This document shows positions 36,013 to 44,532 of a DNA stretch of 64,000 nt, piece by piece. The position numbers and the translations under genes are program-made. Source of the stretch: Chachezhania antarctica (GTDB lineage Bacteria; Pseudomonadota; Alphaproteobacteria; Rhodobacterales; Rhodobacteraceae). Every line of letters begins with the position of its first letter. The stretch's first letter is position 1. Where the stretch lies: positions 1-64,000 of the forward strand of contig NZ_QZEX01000001.1 of assembly GCF_003646465.1 (NCBI RefSeq), read 5' to 3'. Below the pieces are notes generated by a model. The model was given only the letters and a program-made list of their open reading frames with translations, ran no database searches and was not told the origin of the DNA.

Positions 36013-37206
36013 CTATTCGCCCCCCGGACCCCCGGAATGCGTTTCCGCTTCGATCTGCGCCCGGGATTTCCGGGCGCGTTCCGTGGCCGATTTCAGCTGA
36101 CCACAGGCGGCCATGATGTCTTCGCCGCGGGGGGTGCGAATGGGGGAGGCATAGCCGGCCTTGTAGATGATGTCGGCGAAGGCGCGAATGCGGTTGTTGG
36201 ACGACCGCTGGTAGGGCGCGCCGGGCCATTCGTTGAAGGGGATCAGGTTGATCTTGGCCGGGATCCCCTTGATCAGCTGCACCAGCCGGCGGGCATCTTC
36301 GTCGCTGTCGTTCACGTCCTTCAGCATCACGTATTCGAAGGTGATCCGTTCGGAATTCGACAGCCGCGGGTACTCGCGCAGCGCCTCCAGCAGGGTTTCG
36401 ATGTTCCAGCGCTTGTTGATCGGGACCAACCTGTCGCGGACCTCATCCGTTGTCGCGTGGAATGACACGGCCAGAAGACAGCCGATTTCCTCGGCCGCAC
36501 GGGCGATTTCGGGCACGACGCCCGAGGTCGACAGCGTGATCCGGCGGCGCGACAGCTGGATGCCTTCCGGGTCCATCGCGATCTTCATCGCGTCGCGCAC
36601 GTTGTCGAAATTGTAAAGCGGCTCGCCCATGCCCATCAGCACGATGTTCGACAGAAGCCGGGTTTCGTCCTTTGGCGCGCCCGGGGTCGGCCATTCGTCC
36701 AGATCGTCGCGGACCATCATGATCTGGCCCACGATTTCACCCGCCGTCAGGTTGCGCACCAGCTTTTGTGTGCCGGTGTGGCAGAACGAACATGTCAGCG
36801 TGCAGCCAACCTGGGACGAGACACACAGCGTGCCGCGATCTTCTTCGGGGATGTAGACGACCTCGACCTCGTGCCCGCCGGCGATGCGGGCCAGGTACTT
36901 GCGGGTGCCGTCGCTGCTTACCTGCTTGGACACCATTTCCGGCAGCGAGACGGTGAAGTGTTCTGCCAGTTCGGCCCGGTAGGTCTTGGACAGGTTCGTC
37001 ATCTGCGCGAAATCGCGCACGCCCCACTGGTAGATCCATGTCCAGATCTGGTTCACCCGCATCTTGGCCTGCCGTTCCGGCGTGCCATGGGCGATCAGCG
37101 CCTCCGTCATCGCTGGCCGGGTCAGGCCCACGAGGTTGATCGCGCCCTCGGGCATTTTCCGGGGGACGGTCAGGACGTCATGGGTGATCGGGGCGGAGGC
37201 GGACAT
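36013..37206 (-). CDS. rlmN: 23S rRNA (A2503-C2)/tRNA (A37-C2) methyltransferase RlmN
   Basis: A radical-SAM methyltransferase that makes 2-methyladenosine in 23S rRNA and some tRNAs. The 397-residue protein has the cluster motif [53 protein letters not shown] and [17 protein letters not shown]. The C-terminal [12 protein letters not shown] contains the second catalytic cysteine, as in E. coli Cys355. The first ~20 residues are an extra tail. A GC-rich block with a GGGGC-TATTC-GCCCC hairpin lies just past its stop (about 35992-36006). Confidence 0.96.
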   Translation of the reverse strand: MSASAPITHDVLTVPRKMPEGAINLVGLTRPAMTEALIAHGTPERQAKMRVNQIWTWIYQWGVRDFAQMTNLSKTYRAELAEHFTVSLPEMVSKQVSSDGTRKYLARIAGGHEVEVVYIPEEDRGTLCVSSQVGCTLTCSFCHTGTQKLVRNLTAGEIVGQIMMVRDDLDEWPTPGAPKDETRLLSNIVLMGMGEPLYNFDNVRDAMKIAMDPEGIQLSRRRITLSTSGVVPEIARAAEEIGCLLAVSFHATTDEVRDRLVPINKRWNIETLLEALREYPRLSNSERITFEYVMLKDVNDSDEDARRLVQLIKGIPAKINLIPFNEWPGAPYQRSSNNRIRAFADIIYKAGYASPIRTPRGEDIMAACGQLKSATERARKSRAQIEAETHSGGPGGE

Positions 37207-37340
37207 TGAAAAACTCGGGCTATGGGGGATGCGCCCCTATATAGGACGCAAACGGTTCTGCAAAACCCGAAAAGGGCCAAACAGCGGATTCTACCCGCCG
37301 TTCAGCCTTGTCGGATGGTCGGATCGGGGCAAACGCCCCG

Positions 37341-37907
37341 TTACTTGCAGCGTGTCGCGGCGTCGTCGTTCGCGGCGGTGAAGCCCAGGAGCGAGAACGT
37401 GTCCTTCGTCTGGGTACCCCGTGTCGACCGTGCGGTCAGCACCGCATCCGTGCCCGCCTTCATCGCGGCCACGATTCGCTGGTCTTCCTCGGGCGTGGAG
37501 GGCCAGGCCCATTCGCCCTCGGTGTCCAGTTCGAACCGCTGCGGCCCGATCTCCAGCGACACGGTCGAGCCGCGCGCAAAGGGATAGCCGCCGGTGAAGG
37601 TCACCTGACCCTGCACATTCGCGCCGGGCCGGTAGAACACGAAAAGAAGAATCTCGCTGCGCCTCACGGGGACAACGCGGCCATCGCGCGTGTTCACCGT
37701 TTCCTTGGGCGCCGAAACGCTCCAGCATTCCTTCGGGCTGTCCTCGACGAACACGCTCCAATCGGTGCTTGCCGCTACCCGGTTATCGGTTGTTGTCTGT
37801 GCCACGGCGGGAAAAGCCAGCGCCGCAACCGCAAGCGCCGAGATCGTCATTCTTCCCAGCGCACCGCGCAATCCTGTTTTGCCTGCCACTGAAACCTGCT
37901 TTGCCAT
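37341..37907 (-). CDS. Invasion-associated locus B (IalB) family periplasmic protein
   Basis: A 188-residue exported protein. The signal peptide is long, with a basic N terminus (MAKQVSVAGKTGLRGALGR) and ISALAVAALAFPAVAQ, cleaved near residue 36. The mature part, DWSVFVEDSPKECWSVSAPKETV, two cysteines (in KECW and TRCK) and EILLFVFYRPGANVQGQVTFTGGYPFARGSTVSLEIG, follows the IalB family. IalB aids red-cell invasion in Bartonella, but most alphaproteobacterial members are periplasmic proteins of unknown function. The start at 37907 is chosen for the signal peptide; the open frame extends further upstream. Confidence 0.85.
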   Translation of the reverse strand: MAKQVSVAGKTGLRGALGRMTISALAVAALAFPAVAQTTTDNRVAASTDWSVFVEDSPKECWSVSAPKETVNTRDGRVVPVRRSEILLFVFYRPGANVQGQVTFTGGYPFARGSTVSLEIGPQRFELDTEGEWAWPSTPEEDQRIVAAMKAGTDAVLTARSTRGTQTKDTFSLLGFTAANDDAATRCK

Positions 37908-38082
37908 CTGTTCAGCCTCTCCGTACAGCCCCCGCGTCGGCCTGTCATCCATCCGTCTCCGGATCCGCCTCTTCTGGGCATCGGACCGCGCGCCTTGCTT
38001 GCTGACGGGCGCACAGTAGCGTAACTTTACGAGGTTGCGAAAGACCGGTTCCGAAAATTTTCCAGCCCAGCAGGAGAGTTCC

Positions 38083-39084
38083 ATGACAACAGCGGCAGCG
38101 CCGATGGTCGAGGTATGGCGTGGCGACCTTCTGGAAAGCCTGCATTGCGGGCACGCGGCGATCTGCGACGACACCGGACAGGTCATTCAGGCATGGGGCG
38201 ATGTCGCAGGCCTGATCTATCCCCGCAGTTCGTGCAAGATGATCCAGGCCCTTCCATTGCTGGCCTCCGGCGCGGCCGAGGCGCAGGGGCTGGGGTCGGA
38301 ACATCTGGCGCTGACCTGTGCCTCGCACCAGGGCGCGGCGATCCACACGACCCGGGTTCAGGCCTGGCTGAAGGACCTTGGCCTGGGCGACGATGACCTG
38401 CGCTGCGGCCCGCAGGAGCCGCCCGACCGTGATGCCGCCCATGCGCTGATACGTGCCGATGCAGCGCCCTGCCAGTATCACAACAACTGCTCGGGCAAGC
38501 ATTCCGGCTTCCTGACGCTGAACCGGCATCTGGGCACCGGCCCGGACTACGTCGAACCGGATCACCCGGTGCAAAAGGCCGTGCGCGCCGCGTTCGAGGA
38601 CGTGACCGACGCCGCAAGCCCCGGCTACGGGATCGACGGCTGTTCGGCCCCGAATTTCCAGACGACGGTGCAGGGACTGGCCCGCGCGATGAGCTGGTTT
38701 GCCACCGCATCCGACCGCGGCGACGGCCAAAGCAAGGCCGCCGTGGCCCTGACCGAAGCCATGATGCGCCACCCCGAACTTGTCGCCGGTGAAGGCCGCG
38801 CCTGCACGCGGTTGATGCGGCTTCTGGACGGACGCGGCGCGGTCAAGACCGGGGCCGAAGGCGTGTTCGTCGCGATCCTGCCGCAGCGCCGGATGGGGAT
38901 CGCGCTGAAAATCGCCGATGGCGCCACCCGCGCCAGCGAATCCGCGATCACGGCGCTTCTGGTCGCGTTGGGAGAGCTCGACGCCGATAACCCCGAGGTG
39001 CAAGCGCTTATGTCCCCGACGCTTTACAATCGCCGGGGCATCGCCGCAGCGCGGGTTGCACCCGTTCCGGCGCTTCTGTCCTGA
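38083..39084 (+). CDS. L-asparaginase, rhizobial zinc-dependent (PF06089) type
   Basis: A 333-residue asparaginase of the family known from Rhizobium etli ReAV, unrelated to E. coli AnsA/AnsB. RSSCKMIQALPLL holds the Ser49-x-x-Lys52 catalytic pair. HNNCSGKHSGFL (Cys136, Lys139) and GCSAPNF (Cys187) match the zinc-binding residues reported for ReAV. FVAILPQRRMGIALKIADGATRASE is the second conserved block. ATG 38083 follows CAGGAGAG. The product should hydrolyse L-asparagine in the cytoplasm; no signal peptide is visible. It is divergent from the IalB gene. Confidence 0.9.
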   Translation: MTTAAAPMVEVWRGDLLESLHCGHAAICDDTGQVIQAWGDVAGLIYPRSSCKMIQALPLLASGAAEAQGLGSEHLALTCASHQGAAIHTTRVQAWLKDLGLGDDDLRCGPQEPPDRDAAHALIRADAAPCQYHNNCSGKHSGFLTLNRHLGTGPDYVEPDHPVQKAVRAAFEDVTDAASPGYGIDGCSAPNFQTTVQGLARAMSWFATASDRGDGQSKAAVALTEAMMRHPELVAGEGRACTRLMRLLDGRGAVKTGAEGVFVAILPQRRMGIALKIADGATRASESAITALLVALGELDADNPEVQALMSPTLYNRRGIAAARVAPVPALLS

Positions 39085-39194
39085 CGGGGTGGGACGTTCG
39101 CGTTCTGCGCGACCGATCTTCAATCGTTTCTTCCGTCAAATCGGTTTCGCGGTTAGACTTGCCCAAAACAATGAGCAGTCACTCGGATACCCCC

Positions 39195-40556
39195 ATGAAG
39201 CGCAATATCGCCCTCGCCGGCGTGCTCAGTATCTGCGTCCCGCAGCTGGCCATGGCCGAAACCCAATCCCGCCCGCAGGCGCGGCCATCTTCCGTCGACG
39301 TGTCCCGGCAGGTGACCGACACCCTGTCCGTCCCGGCCTCGATGCGGTCCGTGCAGCTTCCGGTCCGTGTGTCGCTGCGGCCCGAGATACGCCCCGCCAC
39401 GTTTCCAGCGCCGGAGCCGTTGCCCGTGGCCGGTGAAAACGCACGCTTTCACGCATGGATCGGCGCCTTCCGGGACCGGGCGCAGGCGCAGGGCATCCGC
39501 AGCGCGACGCTCGATGCCGCGTTTGCGGGCGTCCGGTACGATAGCGATGTCATCCGGCTCGACCGGAACCAGTCGGAATTTTCCAAGACGATCTGGCAAT
39601 ATCTCGACAGCGCCGTCTCGGACTCGCGAGTCACCAACGGCAAGACCGCGCTGCAGAATCAGCAGGCGACGCTGTTGGCCATCGAACGGAAATACGGCGT
39701 CGACAAGGAAGTCGTGGTGGCGATCTGGGGGCTTGAGACCAACTACGGCACCTTCCGCGGCTCGAACAACGTGATCGAGGCGCTGTCCACGCTCGCCTTC
39801 GACGGCCGCCGGGCCGCCTTCTTCGAAGACCAACTGATCGCCGCGCTGCAGATCCTGCAGACGGGCGACACGACGCCCGCGAACATGAAAGGCAGCTGGG
39901 CCGGAGCGATGGGCCACACCCAGTTCATGCCGACCTCGTATTTGGAATACGCCGTCGATTTCACCGGCAACGCCCGCCGCGACATCTGGAGCGACGACCC
40001 CGCCGACGCGCTCGCCTCCACCGCCGCCTACCTGAAGCGCCACGGCTGGACCACCGGCCAGCCATGGGGTGTCGAGGTGTCGCTGCCCCGGGGCTTCGAC
40101 TATGCGCTAGCAGACCGGCAGATCACAAAGGTGCCGTCGGCCTGGGCAGCCCTTGGCGTGACCGGCGCCGATGGCCGGCCCGTGCCGAACCACGGCAATG
40201 CGGCGATCCTGCTGCCCGCCGGCGGTCAGGGCGCGGCCTTCATGATCTTTGACAATTTCGCTGTGATCGAACGCTACAATTCTGCCGATGCCTACGTGAT
40301 CGGTGTGGGGCATCTCAGCGACCGGATCGGCGGCGGCCCCACCATACAGCATCCCTGGCCGCGCGAGGACCGGGCGCTCACGTTCTCGGAACGCAAGGAA
40401 ATGCAGGAACGGCTGACGGCCCACGGCTTCGACACCAAGGGCATCGACGGCCGGATCGGCCCGCGCACCGTCGACGCCGTCCGCGCCTACCAGCAGGCCA
40501 ACAACATGCTGCCCGACGGCTACGCCTCGCTCGCCGTCCTCAAACGCCTGCGCTGA
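39195..40556 (+). CDS. Lytic murein transglycosylase (MltB type) with peptidoglycan-binding domain
   Basis: A 453-residue exported enzyme that cleaves peptidoglycan with formation of 1,6-anhydromuramic acid. The signal peptide is KRNIALAGVLSICVPQLAMA. After a ~60-residue linker comes the SLT_2/MltB domain: the catalytic Glu is in VVVAIWGLETNYGTFRGSNNVIEAL, and GSWAGAMGHTQFMPTSYLEYAVDFTGNARRDIWSDDPADALASTAAYL is highly typical. The C-terminal ~65 residues (RLTAHGFDTKGIDGRIGPRTVDAVRAYQQANNML) are a PG_binding_1 domain. ATG 39195 is chosen because it begins the signal peptide. Confidence 0.95.
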   Translation: MKRNIALAGVLSICVPQLAMAETQSRPQARPSSVDVSRQVTDTLSVPASMRSVQLPVRVSLRPEIRPATFPAPEPLPVAGENARFHAWIGAFRDRAQAQGIRSATLDAAFAGVRYDSDVIRLDRNQSEFSKTIWQYLDSAVSDSRVTNGKTALQNQQATLLAIERKYGVDKEVVVAIWGLETNYGTFRGSNNVIEALSTLAFDGRRAAFFEDQLIAALQILQTGDTTPANMKGSWAGAMGHTQFMPTSYLEYAVDFTGNARRDIWSDDPADALASTAAYLKRHGWTTGQPWGVEVSLPRGFDYALADRQITKVPSAWAALGVTGADGRPVPNHGNAAILLPAGGQGAAFMIFDNFAVIERYNSADAYVIGVGHLSDRIGGGPTIQHPWPREDRALTFSERKEMQERLTAHGFDTKGIDGRIGPRTVDAVRAYQQANNMLPDGYASLAVLKRLR

Positions 40557-40568
40557 CGCACGCCAAGG

Positions 40569-40658
40569 CCCCGCCCCGCGCCCGCCTGCGGCAAGGAGGA
40601 TCGCACCAGCGATCCGACGGGGGTGGGCGGGCGGGCCGCAGGCGGGCGCGGGGCGGGG
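40569..40658 (+). repeat. G-quadruplex hairpin element B
   Basis: Arms 40569-40592 and 40635-40658 are perfect 24-base inverted repeats. Between them are the hairpin GGATCGC-ACCA-GCGATCC (40598-40615) and GGGTGGGCGGGCGGG (40621-40635), a four-tract quadruplex motif with one-base loops that adjoins the right arm. It starts 12 bases after the transglycosylase stop. The order (left arm, small hairpin, G tracts, right arm) is as in element A. Confidence 0.78.
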
Positions 40659-40780
40659 GCTGGACTACCCGGATCTCGGGACAGGTCCAGCGCCAGCGGG
40701 GCTCCCCCGGGGATCCCCAGACACGCAAACGCCGCCCTGCCAAAGCGGAACGGCGCACGATACGGCGGTATTCGGTGAAA

Positions 40781-40858
40781 GTTCCGGGACGCCGCAGAAT
40801 CTGCGACGTCCCGGCAACGTGGGAGGTTCGGCCGAAGCCGGGTTGCGGGCTCTCCCAC
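40781..40858. ncRNA. Candidate structured RNA or paired-stem DNA element
   Basis: Stem 1: GTTCCGGGACG (40781-40791) and CGTCCCGG-C-AAC (40807-40817) extend through CGCAGA/TCTGCG, about 17 pairs with one mismatch and one bulge. Stem 2: GTGGGAG (40819-40825) and CTCCCAC (40852-40858) enclose a smaller CGGC-CGAA-GCCG hairpin. The two stems are one base apart. No known RNA family is recognised, and the strand cannot be decided. It is a hypothesis from base pairing only. Confidence 0.35.
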
Positions 40859-40982
40859 GCCATTCCCCTGGCCCTTGCGAGGCCAAGATGCTGCGCTTGC
40901 AGCATAAGCTGCGGCTGCGATAAACCTAAAAGTGGGAAGGTGCGCACGTTTTGCGCGCGAATGGCCGAAGTTTGCCGGCCCA

Positions 40983-41015
40983 AAACAGAAACGGCGCAGC
41001 TTTCGCCGCGCCGTT
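40983..41015 (-). terminator. Rho-independent terminator of rplS-rpmE
   Basis: AACGGCGC (40990-40997) and GCGCCGTT (41008-41015) form an 8-base stem. On the minus strand it is followed by TCTGTTTTG. The rpmE stop is 12 bases upstream. Confidence 0.82.
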
Positions 41016-41026
41016 GTCCTGAAAGC

Positions 41027-41248
41027 TCAGAAACCGAGCCCTTCGTATTTTTTCTTGAACTTCGACACGCGGCCGCCGGTGTCGTTCAGGCGGGCATTGC
41101 CGCCGGTCCACGCCGGGTGCACCGAGGGGTCGATATCAAGCGACATGGTATCGCCTTCCTTGCCCCAGGTCGATTTCATCTGGATGATGGTGCCGTCGGT
41201 CAGCTTCACATCGATCAGGTGATAGTCGGGATGCGTTTCTTTTTTCAT
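41027..41248 (-). CDS. rpmE: 50S ribosomal protein L31
   Basis: A 73-residue L31. [47 protein letters not shown] and [15 protein letters not shown] are the alphaproteobacterial L31 blocks. It has no cysteines, so it is the zinc-free form. It is 11 bases downstream of rplS, with which it is surely cotranscribed. The ORF is open upstream, but the ATG at 41248 gives the family N terminus. Confidence 0.95.
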   Translation of the reverse strand: MKKETHPDYHLIDVKLTDGTIIQMKSTWGKEGDTMSLDIDPSVHPAWTGGNARLNDTGGRVSKFKKKYEGLGF

Positions 41249-41259
41249 AGCGCGCGTCC

Positions 41260-41652
41260 TTACGCCTTGGCCCCGGCCGCATCGGCCTTCGGCTTGTAGT
41301 TGGAAACTTCTGCGATCCGGGCCGACTTGCCGCGACGCGAGCGCAGGTAGTACAGCTTCGCACGACGCACCTTGCCGCGGCGGACAACGGCGATCGAGTC
41401 GATGTTGGTCGAATAGAGCGGGAACACACGTTCCACGCCTTCGCCAAAGGAAATCTTGCGGACGGTGAACGATCCGGCGATGCCCTTGCCGTTCTTGCGG
41501 CTGATGCACACGCCTTCGTAGTTCTGCACACGGGTCCGCGTGCCTTCCGTCACCTTGTAGCCGACGCGAATGGTGTCGCCGGCCTTGAAATCGGGAATGT
41601 CCTTCCCGAGCGAGGCGATCTGTTCCGCCTCGATTTCTGCGATCAGGTTCAT
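41260..41652 (-). CDS. rplS: 50S ribosomal protein L19
   Basis: A 130-residue L19 with the family blocks [86 protein letters not shown]. It contacts 16S and 23S rRNA at the subunit interface. The C-terminal ~15 residues ([10 protein letters not shown]) are a short Ala-rich tail. A terminator at 41826-41856 separates it from the trmD side, so it probably has its own promoter in the 170 bases upstream. Confidence 0.97.
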   Translation of the reverse strand: MNLIAEIEAEQIASLGKDIPDFKAGDTIRVGYKVTEGTRTRVQNYEGVCISRKNGKGIAGSFTVRKISFGEGVERVFPLYSTNIDSIAVVRRGKVRRAKLYYLRSRRGKSARIAEVSNYKPKADAAGAKA

Positions 41653-41825
41653 CTGACCTACTCCTTTTGCCCGCAGTTGTCCTGCAGTGTGTCGCGGTCC
41701 GAGAGCTTCCGGTCTTCATCGGGTCCGGGGCAATGCCCGCCCGCCGTAGGTCGATCCGACTGTACTCAGTGGCTGTTTTGCGCTGCGCGGGGTCGAGGCG
41801 CCGAAGAAGGCCACCCAAGGAACAA

Positions 41826-41856
41826 GCAAAACACCCGGAATCGCAAGCGTTCCGGG
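41826..41856 (-). terminator. Terminator downstream of the trmD-GNAT unit
   Basis: CCCGGAA (41834-41840) and TTCCGGG (41850-41856) enclose a loop with CGC/GCG inside. On the minus strand TGTTTTGCTTG follows. It sits 59 bases past the GNAT stop. Confidence 0.7.
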
Positions 41857-41914
41857 CTCGCGTGGGGTAGTCGATTATCGGGACCGCTTCAAGTGTTTTG
41901 ACACGGGCCCGGTC

Positions 41915-42202
41915 TCAGGCAAAGACATCGGCCCAGTCATCGTGCTTTCCGGCCTGCGCCTTCACGAACGGACACAGCGGGACGACCTTTATCCCGGTCT
42001 CCCGCGCATAGGCCACCAGTTCGTTGACCAGTGCCGTGCCCACGCCGCGCCCGCCAAGGGCGTCGGGCACGCCGGTGTGGTCGGCAATGATCATCGTGGG
42101 GCTTGTCTTCGAATAGGTCAGCTCGGCCTCGTGCCCATCGATGACGGTGACGAAACGGCCCTTGGTCTCGCTCTCTTCGCGGGTGATCTGGATATCGCTC
42201 AT
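41915..42202 (-). CDS. Small GNAT-family N-acetyltransferase (YjdJ-like)
   Basis: A 95-residue minimal GNAT-like domain. RFVTVIDGHEAELTYSKTSPTMIIADHTGVPDALGGRGVGTALVNELVAYARETGIKVVPLCPFVKAQAGKHDDWADVF shows the acetyl-CoA pyrophosphate loop GGRGVGTAL and the C-terminal PLCPFV strand of the YjdJ (COG2388) group. Substrates of this group are unknown. It follows trmD by 85 bases on the same strand and could be the end of that operon. Confidence 0.9.
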   Translation of the reverse strand: MSDIQITREESETKGRFVTVIDGHEAELTYSKTSPTMIIADHTGVPDALGGRGVGTALVNELVAYARETGIKVVPLCPFVKAQAGKHDDWADVFA

Positions 42203-42287
42203 GGTGCCTCTCGGGGTCCGGGCCCGACGCGGGGTCGGGCGGTGCTCCCGTCAATCTAGGTACTTTGCGCGACGGACCAAGGCCCGA

Positions 42288-43097
42288 TCAGGGCTTGTCC
42301 TTGCCCTGCCGGTACGCGGCCCACAGGTCGGGGCGGCGGGCCTCGGTGATCTTCTCGGCCTCGGCCTGGCGCCATTCGGCGATCTTCCCGTGATGGCCCG
42401 ACATCAGAACATCCGGGATCGTCCGTCCCTGCCATTCGGCGGGGCGCGTATACTGCGGATGCTCCAGCAGTCCGGCCGAGAAACTTTCCTCCTCGGTCGA
42501 GCTTTCGTTGCCCAGAACGCCCGGAATCAGCCGCACGGTGGCGTCGATCAGGGCCTGTGCCGCGATCTCTCCGCCGGTCATTACGAAATCGCCCAGCGAC
42601 ACCTCGATCACGTTGAAATGGTCGAGCACGCGTTGATCGACCCCTTCGAACCGCCCACACAGCAGCGTCACCCCCGGCGCCGCCGCCAGCCCGCGCATCA
42701 AACCTTGGGTCATCGGTCGGCCACGGGGCGACAGGTAGATCAGCGGCCAGTCCGGGCCAGTGCGCGCCATCGCGTCGGAAATCGCGTTGCCCACGACATC
42801 GGGCCGCAGGACCATTCCGGCCCCGCCGCCCGCGGGCGTATCATCGACATTGCGGTGTTTGCCCTCGCCGTACAGACGCAGATCGATGGTTTCGAGCTGC
42901 CACAAACCCTGTTTCAGCGCCTTGCCCGTCAGGCTTTCGCCCAGCACGCCGGGAAAGGCCGTGGGAAACAGCGTGATGACCTTGGCCTTCCACACACCCA
43001 CAAGGTCCGGCGTGCCCATTAGGTCGCGCGGGCGAACGGAAGCGGCGATCGACTTGCGGCCATGAGAGAGCAACGGACGGGAGGGCGTGTCGGCCAT
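42288..43097 (-). CDS. trmD: tRNA (guanine-37-N1)-methyltransferase
   Basis: TrmD methylates G37 of tRNAs, preventing frameshifts. The 269-residue protein has the SPOUT knot: LIYLSPRGRPMTQGLMRGLA, VTLLCGRFEGVDQRVLDHF and VSLGDFVMTGGEIAAQALIDATVRLIPGVLGN, with the C-terminal domain EHPQYTRPAEWQGRTIPDVLMSGHHGKIAEWR. An N-terminal ~38-residue basic extension precedes VWKAKVITLFPTAFPGV; similar extensions occur in relatives, though an internal start at 43019 is possible. rimM lies 3 bases upstream. Confidence 0.97.
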   Translation of the reverse strand: MADTPSRPLLSHGRKSIAASVRPRDLMGTPDLVGVWKAKVITLFPTAFPGVLGESLTGKALKQGLWQLETIDLRLYGEGKHRNVDDTPAGGGAGMVLRPDVVGNAISDAMARTGPDWPLIYLSPRGRPMTQGLMRGLAAAPGVTLLCGRFEGVDQRVLDHFNVIEVSLGDFVMTGGEIAAQALIDATVRLIPGVLGNESSTEEESFSAGLLEHPQYTRPAEWQGRTIPDVLMSGHHGKIAEWRQAEAEKITEARRPDLWAAYRQGKDKP

Positions 43098-43100
43098 GGC

Positions 43101-43604
43101 CTAGAACAGGCCTTCCGGCGGGTCGGCGACGATCCGGCCCGACGCCAGATCGACGGTTGGCACCGCCGCAAGGGTGAACGGGATGAGGACGGTGGCCTTC
43201 ATGCCGGGTCCATAGACCTCCAGCAGGTCGTCGGCGCCGTGGTTCATCACGGCCTTCACATGTCCCAGCACCGTCCCGCCGGTATCGACGACTTCGAGGC
43301 CGATCAGGTCGGCGTGGTAATATTCTTCTTCGTCCAGCGCCGGAAGCCGGTCACGCGGGGCGAACAGGCGGACACCCTTCAGGGCATCCGCCGCCTCTTT
43401 CGACTGCACGCCGCCCAGATGGGCGGTGAAGCCGTTCTTGGTCTGGCCCGTCAGGGACACGGAATAGCTGTGCGCCCCGTCCTCGGTGGACAGGGGCGCA
43501 TAATCGGCAATGGCGGCGGGATCGGCGCAGAAGCTTTTCAGCCGCACCTCTCCCCTGACGCCATAGGCGCCGGCAATCGCACCAACGCAGACAAGATCAG
43601 CCAT
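43101..43604 (-). CDS. rimM: Ribosome maturation factor RimM
   Basis: A 167-residue assembly factor for the 30S head. The N-terminal RimM domain opens [23 protein letters not shown], and the PRC-barrel domain contains [34 protein letters not shown] and [30 protein letters not shown]. RimM binds S19 and uses the PRC barrel for the contact. It overlaps the small ORF upstream by 8 bases and precedes trmD, the standard rpsP-rimM-trmD-rplS order. Confidence 0.96.
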   Translation of the reverse strand: MADLVCVGAIAGAYGVRGEVRLKSFCADPAAIADYAPLSTEDGAHSYSVSLTGQTKNGFTAHLGGVQSKEAADALKGVRLFAPRDRLPALDEEEYYHADLIGLEVVDTGGTVLGHVKAVMNHGADDLLEVYGPGMKATVLIPFTLAAVPTVDLASGRIVADPPEGLF

Positions 43605-43749
43605 TCTGCACGCCCTTCTCGCAATAGCCCGCGGCGTTCAACACGCCGCCGGCATCGGAACAGTTCTGCTCCACCCGTCCGCGTTCGTGCTTCAGCCCGA
43701 CATAGAAGCCGGCGCTGAACAGGACGGCAAAGAAGGCAAGACGAACCAT
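43597..43749 (-). CDS. 50-residue membrane or secreted small protein between rpsP and rimM
   Basis: A short frame of 50 codons: [20 protein letters not shown], then [14 protein letters not shown] and [17 protein letters not shown]. It has one hydrophobic segment (about residues 3-19), a charged hinge and a C-terminal part with Cys30 and Cys43, which could form a disulfide outside the cytoplasm. The stop overlaps the rimM start (ATGGCTGA), and rpsP ends 12 bases upstream, so it is in the operon and translationally coupled. I do not know a function. It is too short for many gene finders. Confidence 0.72.
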   Translation of the reverse strand: MVRLAFFAVLFSAGFYVGLKHERGRVEQNCSDAGGVLNAAGYCEKGVQNG

Positions 43750-43761
43750 GAAAGCCCCGCC

Positions 43762-44172
43762 TTATTCGGCTGCGGCGTCTTCCGTGGCTTCGGCAGGCGC
43801 TTCTTCGGCCGGCGCAGCAGCGGCTTCGGCAGCGGCGGCAACCTTGGCGGCTTTTTCTTCAGCGCGCTCGGTCGCTTTCTTGCCGGGCTTGGCCTTGTTC
43901 GGGTTGTTGCGCTCGGTCTTTTCCTTGACGCCGGCGGCTTCCAGCATGCGGGCGACACGGTCGGTCGGCTGGGCGCCGTGGCTCAGCCAGTACTGAACGC
44001 GCTCCATGTCCATCTTCACGCGCTCTTCGCTGTCTTTCGGCAAGAGCGGGTTATAGGTGCCCAGCTTCTCGATGAAACGGCCATCGCGCGGCATGCGGCT
44101 GTCGGCAGCCACGATGCGGTAGAAGGGACGCTTGTTCGAGCCACCACGGGCCAGACGGATTTTCATAGCCAT
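43762..44172 (-). CDS. rpsP: 30S ribosomal protein S16 with a long Ala/Lys/Glu-rich tail
   Basis: The S16 core is residues 1-80: [81 protein letters not shown]. The remaining ~56 residues (from about 81) are Lys-rich and then mostly Ala/Glu/Pro, so the protein is 136 residues against ~80-90 in most bacteria. Such tails occur in alphaproteobacteria. S16 is essential for 30S assembly. The neighbours follow the usual operon order. Confidence 0.96.
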   Translation of the reverse strand: MAMKIRLARGGSNKRPFYRIVAADSRMPRDGRFIEKLGTYNPLLPKDSEERVKMDMERVQYWLSHGAQPTDRVARMLEAAGVKEKTERNNPNKAKPGKKATERAEEKAAKVAAAAEAAAAPAEEAPAEATEDAAAE

Positions 44173-44219
44173 TGTTTGTTCTCCTTGGAATGGCGTTGGG
44201 TTGGCGGGGTACTCCCGCC

Positions 44220-44516
44220 TTACGATTGGTGTTTCTTGTGGTGCCGGATGACTTCCTGAATGATGAAATTCAGGAATGCCTTGGCGAATTCGGGGTCCAG
44301 ATCGGCTTCCCGGGCGAGGGCTTCCAGCCGGGCGATCTGCTTTTCTTCGCGCGCGGGATCGCTGGGGGGCAGATCGTTTTCCGCCTTCAGCTTGCCCACC
44401 GCCTGGGTATGCTTGAACCGCTCACCCAGCGTGTAGACCAGGATCGCGTCGAGCCTGTCGATGCTTTCCCGGTGTTCCTTCAGAACCTCTGCGGCGCGCG
44501 CGGCGGCGTCGGACAT
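44220..44516 (-). CDS. Chorismate mutase, AroQ type
   Basis: A 98-residue all-helical mutase that turns chorismate into prephenate for Phe and Tyr. [80 protein letters not shown] is the AroQ helix pattern, with Arg, Lys and Glu residues that bind the substrate. It is a free-standing form, not fused to a dehydratase. It lies between the GNAT genes and rpsP on the same strand. Confidence 0.93.
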   Translation of the reverse strand: MSDAAARAAEVLKEHRESIDRLDAILVYTLGERFKHTQAVGKLKAENDLPPSDPAREEKQIARLEALAREADLDPEFAKAFLNFIIQEVIRHHKKHQS

Positions 44517-44532
44517 GTGCAAAACCTCTCCC

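Larger units (their letters stand above)
40557..41026. other. Hairpin-rich gene-free region between two convergent genes
   Basis: In these 470 bases I see no convincing gene. In order: element B (40569-40658); a block 40740-40870 with two strong stems (see the separate entry); a small hairpin ATGCTGC-GCTT-GCAGCAT at 40888-40905; and the rpmE terminator at 40983-41015. An open frame covering 40520-40858 on the minus strand has the composition of a chance frame. Confidence 0.6.

Noticed and set aside
40520-40858. Possible 112-residue protein on the minus strand after the transglycosylase gene
   Set aside because: It overlaps the transglycosylase 3' end and runs through element B, its residues are mostly Arg, Pro and Ala, and there is no start signal. 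The pairing of the bases explains the region better.
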